DNA of 64,000 nucleotides from Microbacterium thalli (GCF_028737325.1 NZ_JAQZCH010000001.1:912732-976731), one strand, 5' to 3'. Shown: positions 34,035 through 43,583, counted from the stretch's first letter. Notes: generated from the letters alone by a model not told the origin. Translations and numbers: made by a program.

Positions 34035-35300
34035 GTGATCGACCTCGCACTTCTCCGTGAACAGCCCGACCTGGTCCGACGCTCACAGGTGAAGCGCGGC
34101 GAATCGGCCGACACCGTCGACGCCGCCCTCGCCGCCGACCGCGACCGCCGCGAGGCCCTCACCGCCTTCGAGCGGCTGCGCGCCGAGCAGAACGCCCACG
34201 GCAAGAAGGTCGCGCAGGCGCCGAAGGACGAGAAGGCCGCCCTGGTGGCCGAGGCCAAGCAGCTCAGCGAGCAGGTCAAGCAGGCCCAGCACGCCGTGAC
34301 CGCCGCCGAGGAGGCGGCCGAGGCCGCTCTCGCCCGCATCGAGAACATCGTCATCGACGACGTTCCCGCCGGCGGCGAGGCGGACTTCGTCACGCTGCGC
34401 ACGCACGGCGAGCCGCCGACGTTCGATTTCGAGCCGCTCGACCACCTCGCCCTCGGCGAGAAGCTCGGCGCGATCGACATGGAGCGCGGCACGAAGGTCG
34501 CCGGCAGCCGCTTCTACTTCCTCAGCGGCATCGGCGCGCGTCTGGAGATCGCGCTCATGATGCTCGGTCTCGACCGGGCGCTCGCCGCCGGGTTCACCCC
34601 GCTGATCCCGCCGACGCTCGTGCGCCCCGAGGTCATGCGCGGCACCGGCTTCCTCGGGCAGCACGCCGCCGAGGTGTACCACCTCGAAGAGGACGACGCG
34701 TACCTCGTCGGCACGAGCGAGGTGCCCCTCGCCGGCTACCACATGGACGAGATCCTCGACCTCGAGCGCGGCGCGAAGCGCTACGCCGGCTGGTCGACGT
34801 GCTACCGCCGCGAGGCCGGGTCGTACGGCAAGGACACCCGCGGCATCATCCGGGTGCACCAGTTCAACAAGCTCGAGATGTTCGTCTACACGACGCCCGG
34901 TGACGCCGAGGCCGAGCACCTGCGCCTCGTCGCGATGCAGGAGCGGATGCTGCAGGACCTCGGGCTGTCGTACCGCGTGATCGACGTCGCGGCCGGCGAC
35001 CTCGGGTCGAGCGCCGCCCGCAAGTACGACATCGAGGCGTGGGTGCCCACGCAGGGCGCGTACCGCGAGCTCACCTCGACCTCGAACTGCACGACGTACC
35101 AGGCTCGTCGCCTCGACATCCGCCATCGCCCCGACGGCGGCAAGACCGAGCCGGTCGCGACGCTCAACGGCACGCTCGCCACGACGCGCTGGATCGTCGC
35201 GCTGCTCGAGACGCATCAGCGCGAGGACGGCTCGGTCGTGATCCCCGAGGCGCTGCGGCCCTACCTCGGCGGCCTCGAGATCGCGGAGCCGGTCGCATGA
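34035..35300 (+). CDS. serS: seryl-tRNA synthetase
   Basis: 421 residues, normal length. An N-terminal long antiparallel coiled coil (about 30-105, rich in Lys, Glu and Ala) recognises the long variable arm of tRNA-Ser. The class II core has motif 2 at [16 protein letters not shown] (about 255-270) and motif 3 at [15 protein letters not shown] (about 377-391). It charges tRNA-Ser with serine. GTG start, leaderless-type promoter. It is followed by an overlapping HAD phosphatase gene and then by a tRNA-Ser(TGA) gene, so an enzyme and one of its substrates are neighbours. Confidence 0.97.
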   Translation: MIDLALLREQPDLVRRSQVKRGESADTVDAALAADRDRREALTAFERLRAEQNAHGKKVAQAPKDEKAALVAEAKQLSEQVKQAQHAVTAAEEAAEAALARIENIVIDDVPAGGEADFVTLRTHGEPPTFDFEPLDHLALGEKLGAIDMERGTKVAGSRFYFLSGIGARLEIALMMLGLDRALAAGFTPLIPPTLVRPEVMRGTGFLGQHAAEVYHLEEDDAYLVGTSEVPLAGYHMDEILDLERGAKRYAGWSTCYRREAGSYGKDTRGIIRVHQFNKLEMFVYTTPGDAEAEHLRLVAMQERMLQDLGLSYRVIDVAAGDLGSSAARKYDIEAWVPTQGAYRELTSTSNCTTYQARRLDIRHRPDGGKTEPVATLNGTLATTRWIVALLETHQREDGSVVIPEALRPYLGGLEIAEPVA

Positions 35301-36265
35301 CCGCCGCAGCGGACGGCGGCGCGGCGGGCGCACCGGATGCCGTGACGGAGCAGGCGCCCGATGCCCTGCCCGAGGCCGGGGACATCGAGGTCGTCGAGCA
35401 GGGCGATGCCGCCGAGATCATCGAGGACGTCGCCGAGGGTATGCCGGCCGCTGCCGGTGCGACCCGGCTGCTGATCGTGCTCGACATCGACGGCACCGTG
35501 CTGCTCGAGGACGAGACCCTCAGCCCCGGCGTGGTCGAGGCGGTCGCCGACGCGCACGCGGCCGGCCACGAGGTCATGCTCGCGACGGGGCGCTCGTGGG
35601 AAGGCACGCACGGCATCCTCGACGCCCTGGCCCTCGCTCCCGATTACGTCGTGTGCTCGAACGGTGCCGTCATCCTCAAGCGCACCGATGACGCCTTCGC
35701 CGACGCCCTCGCGTACGAGCGCTTCTACATCGAGACCTTCGACCCCACCGAAGTGCTGACCCTGCTGCGCGAGCACCTGCCCGATGCGCGCTACATGGTC
35801 GAGCTGCCCGACGGCGGGCGGCTCTATACCGAAGAGCTGCACGACTGGAACCTGCACGACGCCGACAAGGTGCCCTTCGAGCAGCTGTCGGCGCAGCAGG
35901 TGTGCCGCGTCGTCGTCGTCTCGCCGGACGAGACCGACGCGGACTTCGTCGAGCTGGTCGAGCGGATCGGGCTCAACGAGGTGTCGTACGCGGTGGGCTG
36001 GTCGGCGTGGCTCGACATCGCCCCCCAGGGCGTCGACAAGTCGACCGCGCTCGAGCGCGTGCGCAGCTGGCTGGGCATCGCTCCCGCCGACGTGCTCGTG
36101 ATGGGCGACGGACGCAACGACGTGGGCATGTTCCGCTGGGCGCGCGAGCACGGCGGCCGCGCCATCGCGATGGCGCAGGGTCCGGCCGAGGTGCTGGCCG
36201 AGGCATCCGAGACCACCGTGTCGGTGCAGGAGGGCGGCGTCGCCGCCATCCTCCGCGCGCTCTGA
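35297..36265 (+). CDS. HAD-superfamily hydrolase (Cof/YidA-like sugar phosphatase type)
   Basis: 322 residues. Motif I is LDIDGT with D63 and D65, ATGRS near 94 is motif II, K near 248 in GVDKS is motif III, and [10 protein letters not shown] near 270-279 is motif IV, with a C2-type cap between. The first 55 residues are acidic and low-complexity. The family dephosphorylates small metabolites such as sugar phosphates or FMN; the substrate is unknown. It is joined to serS by ATGA, an arrangement common in related actinobacteria. Confidence 0.88.
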   Translation: MTAAADGGAAGAPDAVTEQAPDALPEAGDIEVVEQGDAAEIIEDVAEGMPAAAGATRLLIVLDIDGTVLLEDETLSPGVVEAVADAHAAGHEVMLATGRSWEGTHGILDALALAPDYVVCSNGAVILKRTDDAFADALAYERFYIETFDPTEVLTLLREHLPDARYMVELPDGGRLYTEELHDWNLHDADKVPFEQLSAQQVCRVVVVSPDETDADFVELVERIGLNEVSYAVGWSAWLDIAPQGVDKSTALERVRSWLGIAPADVLVMGDGRNDVGMFRWAREHGGRAIAMAQGPAEVLAEASETTVSVQEGGVAAILRAL

Positions 36266-36313
36266 GTCGCCGGCCCGGCCGCTAGGATCGAAGCTCAGCG
36301 GTTCACGCCGCTG

Positions 36314-36401
36314 GGAGGGTTGTCCGAGCGGCCGAAGGACCCAGTCTTGAAAACTGGTGGGCAGCAATGTCCCGTGGGTTCGAATCCCACACCCTCCGCC
36401 A
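36314..36401 (+). tRNA. tRNA-Ser(TGA)
   Basis: An 85-nucleotide tRNA plus an encoded CCA at 36399-36401. The acceptor stem GGAGGGT (36314-36320) pairs with ACCCTCC (36391-36397). The anticodon stem CCAGT/ACTGG encloses a CTTGAAA loop with anticodon TGA at 36348-36350, reading UCA and related serine codons. The long variable arm and GGTTCGAATCC T-loop are typical of tRNA-Ser. A TAGGAT -10 box lies at 36283-36288. Confidence 0.96.
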
Positions 36402-36404
36402 TTC

Positions 36405-36914
36405 TCAGGGGTACTCGATATACCCGCCGTCGATCCACTGCAGGCACAGCCCGCTGTCGCCGGCGGTTCGCGCGTTGTCCGTCCAGTCGTCGGAGCCGTA
36501 CGGCAGGTCCCAGCTCTCCCGATCCTGCTGCAGCAGATCGAGTTGCGCTGCGGCCTGCTCTCGATCGGTGGGGAAGAGCTTCCAGGCGGAGTCGATGACC
36601 GCACATCCCCAGACGCGGCGCACGACTTGTTCACCCGTCATCGCCGTGCCCCCTGTGGCGTAGTCTTCCGGCACGCGCTCCGGCCAGTCGTATCCCTCGG
36701 GCAGTGACAGCGTCCACTCCCGGATCGCCTTTTCGTAGCTTGCTTGGCGGGGCGTTTCCGTGGGAGGGGTCGTCGCCGCAGACGAGGGAGTCGGTGCGTC
36801 GTGGTCGCCATCGACGCCGACGGGGGAACATCCGGTCAGCACGAAGGAGCCGAGGAGAGCGACCGCAGCGAACTCCGCGAGCGGAGAGTGCGACCGCCGC
36901 CGCCCCGAGGTCAC
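36405..36914 (-). CDS. putative lipoprotein of unknown function
   Basis: 169 residues. The basic N-terminus (TSGRRRSH) and hydrophobic stretch end in a VLTGC lipobox near residue 29, so the mature protein should be a lipid-anchored extracellular protein. A Pro/Thr/Ser-rich linker is followed by a domain of about 110 residues with two Cys (CAVIDSAW and GLCLQW) that could form a disulfide. No family is recognised. The GTG start at 36914 overlaps the acyltransferase stop (GTGA), so the two are co-translated and may work together at the cell surface. Its stop is only three bases from the tRNA-Ser 3' end on the other strand. Confidence 0.8.
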   Translation of the reverse strand: MTSGRRRSHSPLAEFAAVALLGSFVLTGCSPVGVDGDHDAPTPSSAATTPPTETPRQASYEKAIREWTLSLPEGYDWPERVPEDYATGGTAMTGEQVVRRVWGCAVIDSAWKLFPTDREQAAAQLDLLQQDRESWDLPYGSDDWTDNARTAGDSGLCLQWIDGGYIEYP

Positions 36915-39319
36915 AGCAGGCCCCGTGCGGCGAGCTCGGCGCGCAGGGCGGGCGCGATGTGCTCGGCGTAGGCGACCGTGAGGTGCGTGCGGTCGTAACG
37001 GGTCGGGATGTCACCGGCGAAGGCCGGGCACACGAGCTCCCAGCAGGTGAAGGGCAGCGAGCTGACGGCGTGATTGCCCGAGGCGGCGGCGATGCGTTCG
37101 GCGGCGGCCTCCATCTGGCCCCACGTGCTCGAGACGGCGGAAGCGCACGCGTAGGGCGACCCCGCAGGCGAGTAGCAACGGCCCAGGTCGGCACCCTCGG
37201 GCGGGGGCGCGAGGTGCACGATGCGTCCCGGCAGACCGTAGCCGGCGGCCTCGGCCTCTTGCGCCGCGAGCAGGGCATCGGCCGACAGATCCGTGCCGTC
37301 GGGGGTGTGACCCAGCGTGTACGCGTTCGACATGACGACGAGGCTCGGCGCGTCGGCGAGGATCATCGCCCGGACGTCGGCCTTGCGCTGCGGGCACGCC
37401 GCCATGATGCCGGCGCCGTCGTTCTGGACGGCGACATCGGTGAAGCGGCATCCGTACAGTCCGACGGTGGTGACGCGGATGCCGCCGGCGCTGGCATCGG
37501 CGAGGGCGCGGAACGCCGGGGCGTAGGCCATGGCCGTGGAGTCTCCGACGAGGTAGATGTGCACGGGGGCATCGGCGCTGCCGGTGCTGCAGCCCGCGGC
37601 GGTGGGCGCGGTGTCGGGGGAGAAGCAGTCGCGAACCGGGTTGCTCGTGGACGACCGGGTCATGACCTCGTCGAGCGAGGGCCGCAGGTCGGGCCACTGC
37701 GTCGCGGTGGCCGCGGCCGCGAGCTCGCTCTGCAGTGCGGCGATCGGGTCGGCGCCCGAGACCTCTCCGGCGCCCGCGGAGTCGGGCGGGGCGAGGGCGA
37801 TCGGGGGAGCGGTGAGGCTGCCGAACGACGTCTGCACGACGAGCACCGTCACGAGCGCCGCCATGCCCAGCGCCGAGGCGGCCAGCAGCGCGGGCGGACC
37901 GAACCGGGCCCGCCATGCCGACCACGGTGACGCTGCGTCGGCGGGAGCGGACCCGGTCTCCGGAGAGGGCTCGGGTGCGGCCGGTGGCCGGGGCGCGACG
38001 CGGGTGGCGGTCAGGGCCGCCGCAGCGCCGAGGGCCGGCGCAGCGGCATCCGCCGTCGGGCTCGACAGCTGCTGCGGACGCGGCATGCCGGGGTAGTACC
38101 GCGTTCCCGGCGTCCATCCGGCGGGGCGGCTGCTGAGCGCCACGGGCCGGGTCGGGACCGGTGCCGGAGCCGTAGCCGCGGGCGTCGCCGTAGCCGCGGG
38201 CGTCGCTGCCGGCGGCGCCGCGGGGCGGCCCGCCCGTCCGAGCGGCAGGTGCCGGAACGGCTGCTCGACGAGGTGGTACGACGCGACGGCGAGGATGCCG
38301 GTGATGCCGAGCACGAGCCACGTCGCCACGTCGCCCGCGGGAAGCAGCACGGCCGCGAAGACGATCACGGGGAAGTGCCAGAGGTACAGCGAGAACGACA
38401 CGTCGCCGACGACGACGCTCACCGGGTTGGTCAGCGGGAACAGGTGCCGGTGGCGCGGGTCGCCCGGAACGCCGCCGGCGAGGACGAGGGCCGTCGCAGC
38501 GACGGGCAGGGCTGCCCACGGTGCCGGGAAGCCGGCCGCCTCGGGGTCGATGAGCGCGAACGCGACGAGGAGTCCGGCAAGACCGAGCCAGCTCATCGCC
38601 GCTCCGAGCCCGACCGGCAGGCGTCGGATCATCGGCACCGCGGCCGCGAGGACGGCGCCGGCGGCGAGCTCCCACGCGCGCGTGAACGTCGAGAAGTACG
38701 CGGTCACCGGCGCGGCGTCGCTCTGCAGCAGCGCCCAGCCGAACGAGGCCGCCAGCACGGCGACGGCTGCGGCCCCGACGACCACCGCCGTCCGTGCGGA
38801 ACGCCGGGCAGCCGGGGGCATCACGGCCACGGCGATGAGCAGCAGCAGCGGCCAGACGACGTAGAACTGCTCCTCGACCGCCAGAGACCAGAAGTGCTGC
38901 AGGGGCGAGACCGCATCGTCGGCGTGGAAGTAGTCGGTGCCGAGGGCCGCGAAGTGCACATTCGCCGCGAAACCCGCCGACCACAGGGCATCGACCAGGG
39001 TCTGCTCGGCCCGGGCCCGGGAGAACACGGCGAACGCCGTCGCCGCGGTGGCGACGAGCACGATGAGGGCGGCGGGCAGGATGCGGCGCGCGCGCCGGCC
39101 GAAGAAGGCACCGATCCGGATGCCGCCGGTGATGCGGATCTCGCGCAGCAGCGCGCCCGTGATGAGGAAGCCCGAGGCGACGAAGAACACGTCGACGCCG
39201 ACGAATCCGCCGCGCGGCCACCCGATCGTGTGCGCGCCGATCACCGCGAGGACGGCGAGGGCGCGCAGTCCCTGAATGTCGTGTCGCGGCAGCGGATGAG
39301 GCGAGGTCGAGGTGTTCAC
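36911..39319 (-). CDS. membrane acyltransferase 3 with C-terminal SGNH domain (OafA/YrhL type)
   Basis: 802 residues. The N-terminal half (about 10-360) is an acyltransferase 3 domain with ten or so membrane segments and the signatures HDIQGLRALAVLAV, FFVASGFLITG, FWSLAVEEQFYVVWP and FSLYLWHFP. A Pro/Ala-rich linker and one further membrane segment (near 500) lead to an SGNH hydrolase-like domain, with VGDSTAMAY near 595 and the His dyad in DRTHLTV near the C-terminus. Such proteins transfer acetyl or other acyl groups to cell-wall polysaccharides or glycolipids outside the membrane. The GTG at 39319 starts the conserved N-terminus. It overlaps the downstream lipoprotein gene. Confidence 0.92.
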   Translation of the reverse strand: MNTSTSPHPLPRHDIQGLRALAVLAVIGAHTIGWPRGGFVGVDVFFVASGFLITGALLREIRITGGIRIGAFFGRRARRILPAALIVLVATAATAFAVFSRARAEQTLVDALWSAGFAANVHFAALGTDYFHADDAVSPLQHFWSLAVEEQFYVVWPLLLLIAVAVMPPAARRSARTAVVVGAAAVAVLAASFGWALLQSDAAPVTAYFSTFTRAWELAAGAVLAAAVPMIRRLPVGLGAAMSWLGLAGLLVAFALIDPEAAGFPAPWAALPVAATALVLAGGVPGDPRHRHLFPLTNPVSVVVGDVSFSLYLWHFPVIVFAAVLLPAGDVATWLVLGITGILAVASYHLVEQPFRHLPLGRAGRPAAPPAATPAATATPAATAPAPVPTRPVALSSRPAGWTPGTRYYPGMPRPQQLSSPTADAAAPALGAAAALTATRVAPRPPAAPEPSPETGSAPADAASPWSAWRARFGPPALLAASALGMAALVTVLVVQTSFGSLTAPPIALAPPDSAGAGEVSGADPIAALQSELAAAATATQWPDLRPSLDEVMTRSSTSNPVRDCFSPDTAPTAAGCSTGSADAPVHIYLVGDSTAMAYAPAFRALADASAGGIRVTTVGLYGCRFTDVAVQNDGAGIMAACPQRKADVRAMILADAPSLVVMSNAYTLGHTPDGTDLSADALLAAQEAEAAGYGLPGRIVHLAPPPEGADLGRCYSPAGSPYACASAVSSTWGQMEAAAERIAAASGNHAVSSLPFTCWELVCPAFAGDIPTRYDRTHLTVAYAEHIAPALRAELAARGLL

Positions 39320-39376
39320 ATACCGATCCGGAAGGCCGTCCCCGAGTGTAGTGGGAGCGATTCCATCGCCGCGAGC

Positions 39377-40189
39377 ATGAACGGAGCGGTTCGTCGCCGC
39401 GTGCGCAACCCCCGTGTGCCCGCGCGTGCGATGAGTTTCGCTCGGCGGATGAGCCCCTTCCGCCCCGCCCCCATCGCCACCGTCATCGGTTCGGGACTGC
39501 GTTCGGTGTTCGGTGCGATGCTGCTCGTGCGACGTCCGCGGCCGATCCATCCCCGCGGGCGGATGCTGGCGGGCACGGTGCGCTGGGTCGGCGAGCCGCG
39601 TCGCACCGGCATCGACTGGATCGACACGCCGCCGCCGTCGGGCGAGGCGCCGGTGACCGCGCGGGTCTCGCGCTCCGTGGGCCTGCCCGAGGCCCTGCCC
39701 GACATCTTCGGCCTCGCCCTGCGCGTGCAGACCGGCGGCAGCGCAGACGGCCCCGGCCAGGCGGGAAGCCCTGCGCAGGGCACCGCCGACATCGAGTTCG
39801 CCTCGACCGGTCGAGCCTTCCCGCTGCGCTTCGCGCTGCTGCCGGTGCGGCGGGCGGAGCGCGCGCGGTACGGCATCCTTCTTCCCTATCGCGGTCGCCG
39901 CGGACCCGTGCTGCTGTCGGCGAAGACGCTCGACGGCAGCCCGACGGATGCCGCCTGGCGGCTGGTGCTCGCCGCGGCGACGCCGCTCGGCCGGTGGCAG
40001 CCTTTCGCTCTGATCCGGCTGCAGCCGCTGTCCGAGCAGACCCCGCAGCCGCGGTTCGACGCCGGAACGCGCGTGTTGCCCGGCGCGCGGATGTACCCGT
40101 GGGTGCGGGCCGTGCGGCAGCCCTCGTACGACCTCGTGCAGCGCGAGTCGGCGGTCGCGTCGACCACGACCCCGCCGCCGTCGTCGTAA
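39377..40189 (+). CDS. catalase-superfamily protein of unknown activity (often annotated phosphodiesterase)
   Basis: 270 residues if the ATG at 39377 is used; in-frame ATGs at 39431 and 39449 are alternatives, and none has a clear ribosome binding site. The protein shows HPRGRMLAGT, a GIDWIDTPP strand, ARVSRSVGLPEALPDIFGLALRV, a LLPY segment, and the C-terminal MYPWVRAVRQPSYDLVQ. This pattern is found in a group of short actinobacterial proteins related to the catalase fold. I see no convincing heme-binding Tyr motif, so catalase activity is doubtful. It is divergent from the acyltransferase and precedes recQ. Confidence 0.68.
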   Translation: MNGAVRRRVRNPRVPARAMSFARRMSPFRPAPIATVIGSGLRSVFGAMLLVRRPRPIHPRGRMLAGTVRWVGEPRRTGIDWIDTPPPSGEAPVTARVSRSVGLPEALPDIFGLALRVQTGGSADGPGQAGSPAQGTADIEFASTGRAFPLRFALLPVRRAERARYGILLPYRGRRGPVLLSAKTLDGSPTDAAWRLVLAAATPLGRWQPFALIRLQPLSEQTPQPRFDAGTRVLPGARMYPWVRAVRQPSYDLVQRESAVASTTTPPPSS

Positions 40190-40263
40190 GCCTCCCCCTT
40201 CCATAACGCCGCCGCCGTCGCAAGCGGCATGCGCCGAGCGGGCGGGCGAGGTGGACTGAGTCC

Positions 40264-41886
40264 GTGCAGTCAGACGAGATCGCCCGTGTCGCCCGTGATG
40301 CCTTCGGTATCGAAGAGCTGCGCCCGCAGCAGCTCGACGCGATCGAAGCGGCGATCGCCGGTCGCGACGTGCTCGTGGTGTGGGCCACGGGAGCGGGCAA
40401 GTCGGCGGTGTACCAGGTCGCCGCGGCGATGCGCCCCGGATTGACCGCGATCGTCTCGCCGCTCATCGCGCTGCAAGAGGATCAGCTCGCCCGCATCGAC
40501 GCGGCGCCCGACGCCCCCGACGGTGTGGTTCTCAATTCGTCGCGCAGTGCCCGGGACCAGCGCGAGGGGTGGGATGCCATCCGGTCGGGGGAGGCGTCGT
40601 ACGTCCTGCTCGCGCCCGAGCAGCTTGCCAAGGACGACGTCGTCGAGCAGCTCGTCGAGGTCGGTGTCTCGTTGCTCGTCATCGACGAAGCGCACTGCAT
40701 CGCTGCGTGGGGTCATGACTTCCGCCCCGACTACCTGCTGCTCGGTGAGGTCGCCGAGCGACTCGGCCGCCCACCGGTCATGGCGCTGACGGCGACGGCC
40801 ACGAGTCCCGTGCGCACCGAGATCATCGAGCGCCTCGCCATGAGCGACCCCGCGATCCTCGTCGGCGACGTCGACCGCCCGAACATCGAGCTGGGCGTGC
40901 GGCGTCACACGGGCGAGAACGACAAGCGCGACGCGGTCATCGCGCAGGTCACCGAGCTGCCGCATCCGGGTCTGCTCTACACCGCGACGCGACGAGCGAC
41001 CGAGGAGTACGCCGACGCGCTCGCCGATCGGGGACTGCGCGCCGTGGCGTACCACGCCGGTCTTCCGGCCAAGGAGCGCACCCGCGTGCACGAGGCATTC
41101 CACAACGGCGACGTCGATGTCGTCGTCGCGACCTCCGCGTTCGGGATGGGTATCGACAAGGCCGACGTCCGTTTCGTCGTGCACGCCGACGTGCCCGACT
41201 CGATCGACGCCTACTACCAGGAGCTCGGGCGCGCCGGGCGCGACGGCGAGCCGGCCACGGCGACGCTGCACTATCGCCCCGAGGATCTGTCGCTGCGCCG
41301 GTTCTTCGCGGCGTCCGCGCCGAAGCGCGGCGAGCTGAAGCGCCTCGTCTCGGCCGTGACGGGAGGTACCCGCCGACGCGCCGACCTCGCCGAGGCCGCC
41401 GACCTGTCGCCGCGCCGCGTCACCGCGCTGCTGACGGTGCTCGTCGACGCGGGAGCGATCCGGACCGGCCGGACCGGGGTGGCGCTGCGGCGGGGGATGA
41501 CCGTCGAACGCGCCGTGGACGCGGCGCTGGAGCGGACGGAGGAACGCGAGCGCATCGACCACTCGCGCATCGAGATGCTCCGCAACTACGCCGAGACCCG
41601 GCGATGCCGTCGCGCGACGCTGCTCGGCTACTTCGGCCAGGACTACGTCGAGCCGTGCGGCAACTGCGACACGTGCGCCGCGAGAGCCGCCGGATCCGGG
41701 GACGATGAGGATGCCGCCGCCGACGCGCCGTTCTCGGTCGACGAGATCGTGCGGCACCAAAAGTGGGGAGAGGGCACCGTGATGGCCGTCGAGCCCGATC
41801 GCATCACGGTCTTCTTCGAGAGCCAGGGCTACAAGGTGCTGTCGACCGATCTCGTCGCCGAGCGGGGGCTGCTCACCGCCACCTGA
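40264..41886 (+). CDS. recQ: RecQ-family ATP-dependent DNA helicase
   Basis: 540 residues. Walker A ATGAGKS is at 41-47, DEAH at 141-144 and TATATS near 179. The second RecA domain has TSAFGMGIDKADVRFVVH and QELGRAGRDG, then four zinc-binding Cys in CRRA...CGNCDTC. It ends after a short C-terminal extension (VDEIVRHQKWGEGTVM) and lacks an HRDC domain, as in many short actinobacterial RecQ proteins. It unwinds DNA 3' to 5' in recombination and repair. The GTG start at 40264 begins the conserved part. Confidence 0.93.
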   Translation: MQSDEIARVARDAFGIEELRPQQLDAIEAAIAGRDVLVVWATGAGKSAVYQVAAAMRPGLTAIVSPLIALQEDQLARIDAAPDAPDGVVLNSSRSARDQREGWDAIRSGEASYVLLAPEQLAKDDVVEQLVEVGVSLLVIDEAHCIAAWGHDFRPDYLLLGEVAERLGRPPVMALTATATSPVRTEIIERLAMSDPAILVGDVDRPNIELGVRRHTGENDKRDAVIAQVTELPHPGLLYTATRRATEEYADALADRGLRAVAYHAGLPAKERTRVHEAFHNGDVDVVVATSAFGMGIDKADVRFVVHADVPDSIDAYYQELGRAGRDGEPATATLHYRPEDLSLRRFFAASAPKRGELKRLVSAVTGGTRRRADLAEAADLSPRRVTALLTVLVDAGAIRTGRTGVALRRGMTVERAVDAALERTEERERIDHSRIEMLRNYAETRRCRRATLLGYFGQDYVEPCGNCDTCAARAAGSGDDEDAAADAPFSVDEIVRHQKWGEGTVMAVEPDRITVFFESQGYKVLSTDLVAERGLLTAT

Positions 41887-42024
41887 GCCGGGCGCTGGCG
41901 GCGCTCACGGAGTTTCCAGCCATCCGTCCCTATGATGAGTCGGTCACTGGGGAGTGCCCCGTCCGCGACGGTGGTCGTCGCGGCATCCGCGAGCACCCCT
42001 TGCCGGCCCGTCGAGAGGACACCC

Positions 42025-43341
42025 GTGAGCGCACGTTCCGATGCGAAGGCACCGCGCCGTCGTCGTCCTGTCGCGCGGCACGGAGAACTCCGCTCGCCGA
42101 ACCCGCTCATGCAGCTGCTGGCCATCCTCGGCGTGGCCGTCGCCGTCGTCGCCATCAGCGGTGTCGCCGTCGGCGCCTTCGCGGTGTGGGACGCCGCACG
42201 CTCCGTCTCGGACAACAGCGTCGCGCTCGAAGGCGACGACGCCGGGCAGCTCCCGCCCACCATCGGCGAGATCGAGGGCGGCGTGAACATGCTCGTCGTC
42301 GGTACCGACTCGTGCGAAGGGCAGGACCTCGAGCTCTTCCCCCGGTGCGGCATCGACGACGACGGGCTCGAGCGCAACGACGTGACGATGCTCGTCCACA
42401 TCAGCGACGAGCCGCGGCGCGTGACCGTCGTGTCGTTCCCCCGCGACATGGTCGTGCCGATCCCGTCCTGCCCGGACGGCGAGGGCGGCCGCCACGCGGC
42501 GATGAGTGCGCAGATGATCAACGTCTCGTACGGTTACGGCGGTCTGCCGTGCAGCGTGCTGACGGTCGAAGAGCTGACGGGCATCGACATCCAGTTCGCC
42601 GCGGCCATCCGCTGGACCGGAGTCATCAACATGTCCGACGCCATCGGCGGCGTCGACGTGTGCGTCTCGGAAGACATCAGCGACCGGCACACCGGCCTGA
42701 ACCTCACCGCCGGCAACCACACCCTGCAGGGTGCCGAAGCGCTGCAGTTCCTGCGCATCCGCCACGGCATCGGCGACGGGTCCGACCTCGCGCGCATCTC
42801 GAACCAGCAGCAGTTCATGAGCTCGATGGTGCGCAAGCTCCAGTCGGATGCCGTCCTGGCCAATCCCCAGGCGCTCTTCAGCATCGCCACGACCGCGGTG
42901 CAGCAGGTCAACAGTCAGCAGCTGGTGCTCAGTGAATCGCTGGCCAACCCCACCCGCATGGTGCAGATCGCGATGGCGGTCAAGGATGTGCCGTTCTCGG
43001 ACATCAACTTCCTGCAGTACCCGACCTCGTACGCATCCGACGGTCTGCGGGTGCTGCCCAACACGGCATCCGCCGACATGCTCTTCGAGGCGCTCGCCGA
43101 GAACCGGCCGATCCAACTGACGGGAGACGCGAGCCAGGGCTACGGTGTCGAGGTGGTCGGCGAGGCCGAGCAGCCCGCCGCCCCCGCGCCCACCGATACG
43201 GCCGCGCCCGCGCCGGAGGGTGAGACGCCCGACCCGGCCGCGACGGAGCCGCCCGCGACGCCGTCGGAGGCTGTCGAGCTGCCGAGCGACATCGCCGGCT
43301 CCAGCGCCGCGCAGGTGACCTGCACCGTCGCGGAGCGGTGA
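42025..43341 (+). CDS. LytR-CpsA-Psr (LCP) family cell-wall ligase
   Basis: 438 residues. A basic cytoplasmic tail of about 35 residues precedes one membrane segment (about 36-60). The extracellular LCP domain (about 90-260) has NMLVVGTDS, RNDVTMLVH, SFPRDMVVPI and FLRIRHGIGDGSDLARI, including the Arg and Asp residues that bind the polyprenyl-phosphate headgroup. The C-terminal 60 residues are Pro/Ala/Glu-rich. The family attaches glycopolymers from lipid carriers to peptidoglycan. The GTG at 42025 is chosen because GAGAGGA (42013-42019) lies five bases upstream; the longer ATG at 41932 coincides with a TATGAT -10 box (41931-41936), so it is not a start. Confidence 0.92.
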   Translation: MSARSDAKAPRRRRPVARHGELRSPNPLMQLLAILGVAVAVVAISGVAVGAFAVWDAARSVSDNSVALEGDDAGQLPPTIGEIEGGVNMLVVGTDSCEGQDLELFPRCGIDDDGLERNDVTMLVHISDEPRRVTVVSFPRDMVVPIPSCPDGEGGRHAAMSAQMINVSYGYGGLPCSVLTVEELTGIDIQFAAAIRWTGVINMSDAIGGVDVCVSEDISDRHTGLNLTAGNHTLQGAEALQFLRIRHGIGDGSDLARISNQQQFMSSMVRKLQSDAVLANPQALFSIATTAVQQVNSQQLVLSESLANPTRMVQIAMAVKDVPFSDINFLQYPTSYASDGLRVLPNTASADMLFEALAENRPIQLTGDASQGYGVEVVGEAEQPAAPAPTDTAAPAPEGETPDPAATEPPATPSEAVELPSDIAGSSAAQVTCTVAER

Positions 43342-43355
43342 GCGCTCGCCCTCGA

Positions 43356-43385
43356 TTGGGAGCCGACGAGCCAGCGGGTTATGAT
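43356..43385 (+). promoter_or_regulatory. promoter of tRNA-Ser(GCT)
   Basis: TTGGGA (43356-43361), an 18-base spacer and TATGAT (43380-43385) form a good sigma-70-type promoter ending 38 bases before the tRNA gene. It stays on the chromosomal side of the island, so tRNA expression would be kept after integration. Confidence 0.65.
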
Positions 43386-43423
43386 TGCCGGGTGCATCCG
43401 CGCCGTCTCGCGTCGGATGCCGT

Positions 43424-43512
43424 GGAGACGTCGCATAGTCAGGCCTAGTGCACCACCCTGCTAAGGTGGAGTCCCCGTAAGGGGACCGAGGGTTCAAATC
43501 CCTCCGTCTCCG
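43424..43512 (+). tRNA. tRNA-Ser(GCT), probable island attachment site
   Basis: An 89-nucleotide tRNA with no encoded CCA. The acceptor stem GGAGACG (43424-43430) pairs with CGTCTCC (43505-43511), followed by discriminator G. The anticodon stem CCACC/GGTGG holds the CTGCTAA loop with GCT at 43460-43462, reading AGC/AGU. A long variable arm and GGTTCAAATCC T-loop confirm tRNA-Ser. A tyrosine integrase gene and foreign-looking genes begin just beyond its 3' end, so the 3' half of this gene is the likely attB-derived sequence. Confidence 0.96.
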
Positions 43513-43530
43513 CTCTCAGATCTAGGCTCT

Positions 43531-43554
43531 AAACCCGCGGAATTCCGCGGGTTT
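43531..43554. terminator. intrinsic terminator after tRNA-Ser(GCT)
   Basis: A perfect 24-base inverted repeat: AAACCCGCGG (43531-43540), AATT centre, CCGCGGGTTT (43545-43554), followed by TCTGCT. The T-run in the right arm gives a factor-independent terminator for the tRNA on the plus strand. The symmetric A-run lets it serve the opposite strand too, where the 43665 gene ends. Confidence 0.85.
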
Positions 43555-43583
43555 TCTGCTCTCCGGCCGAGGTGCCGAAACAG

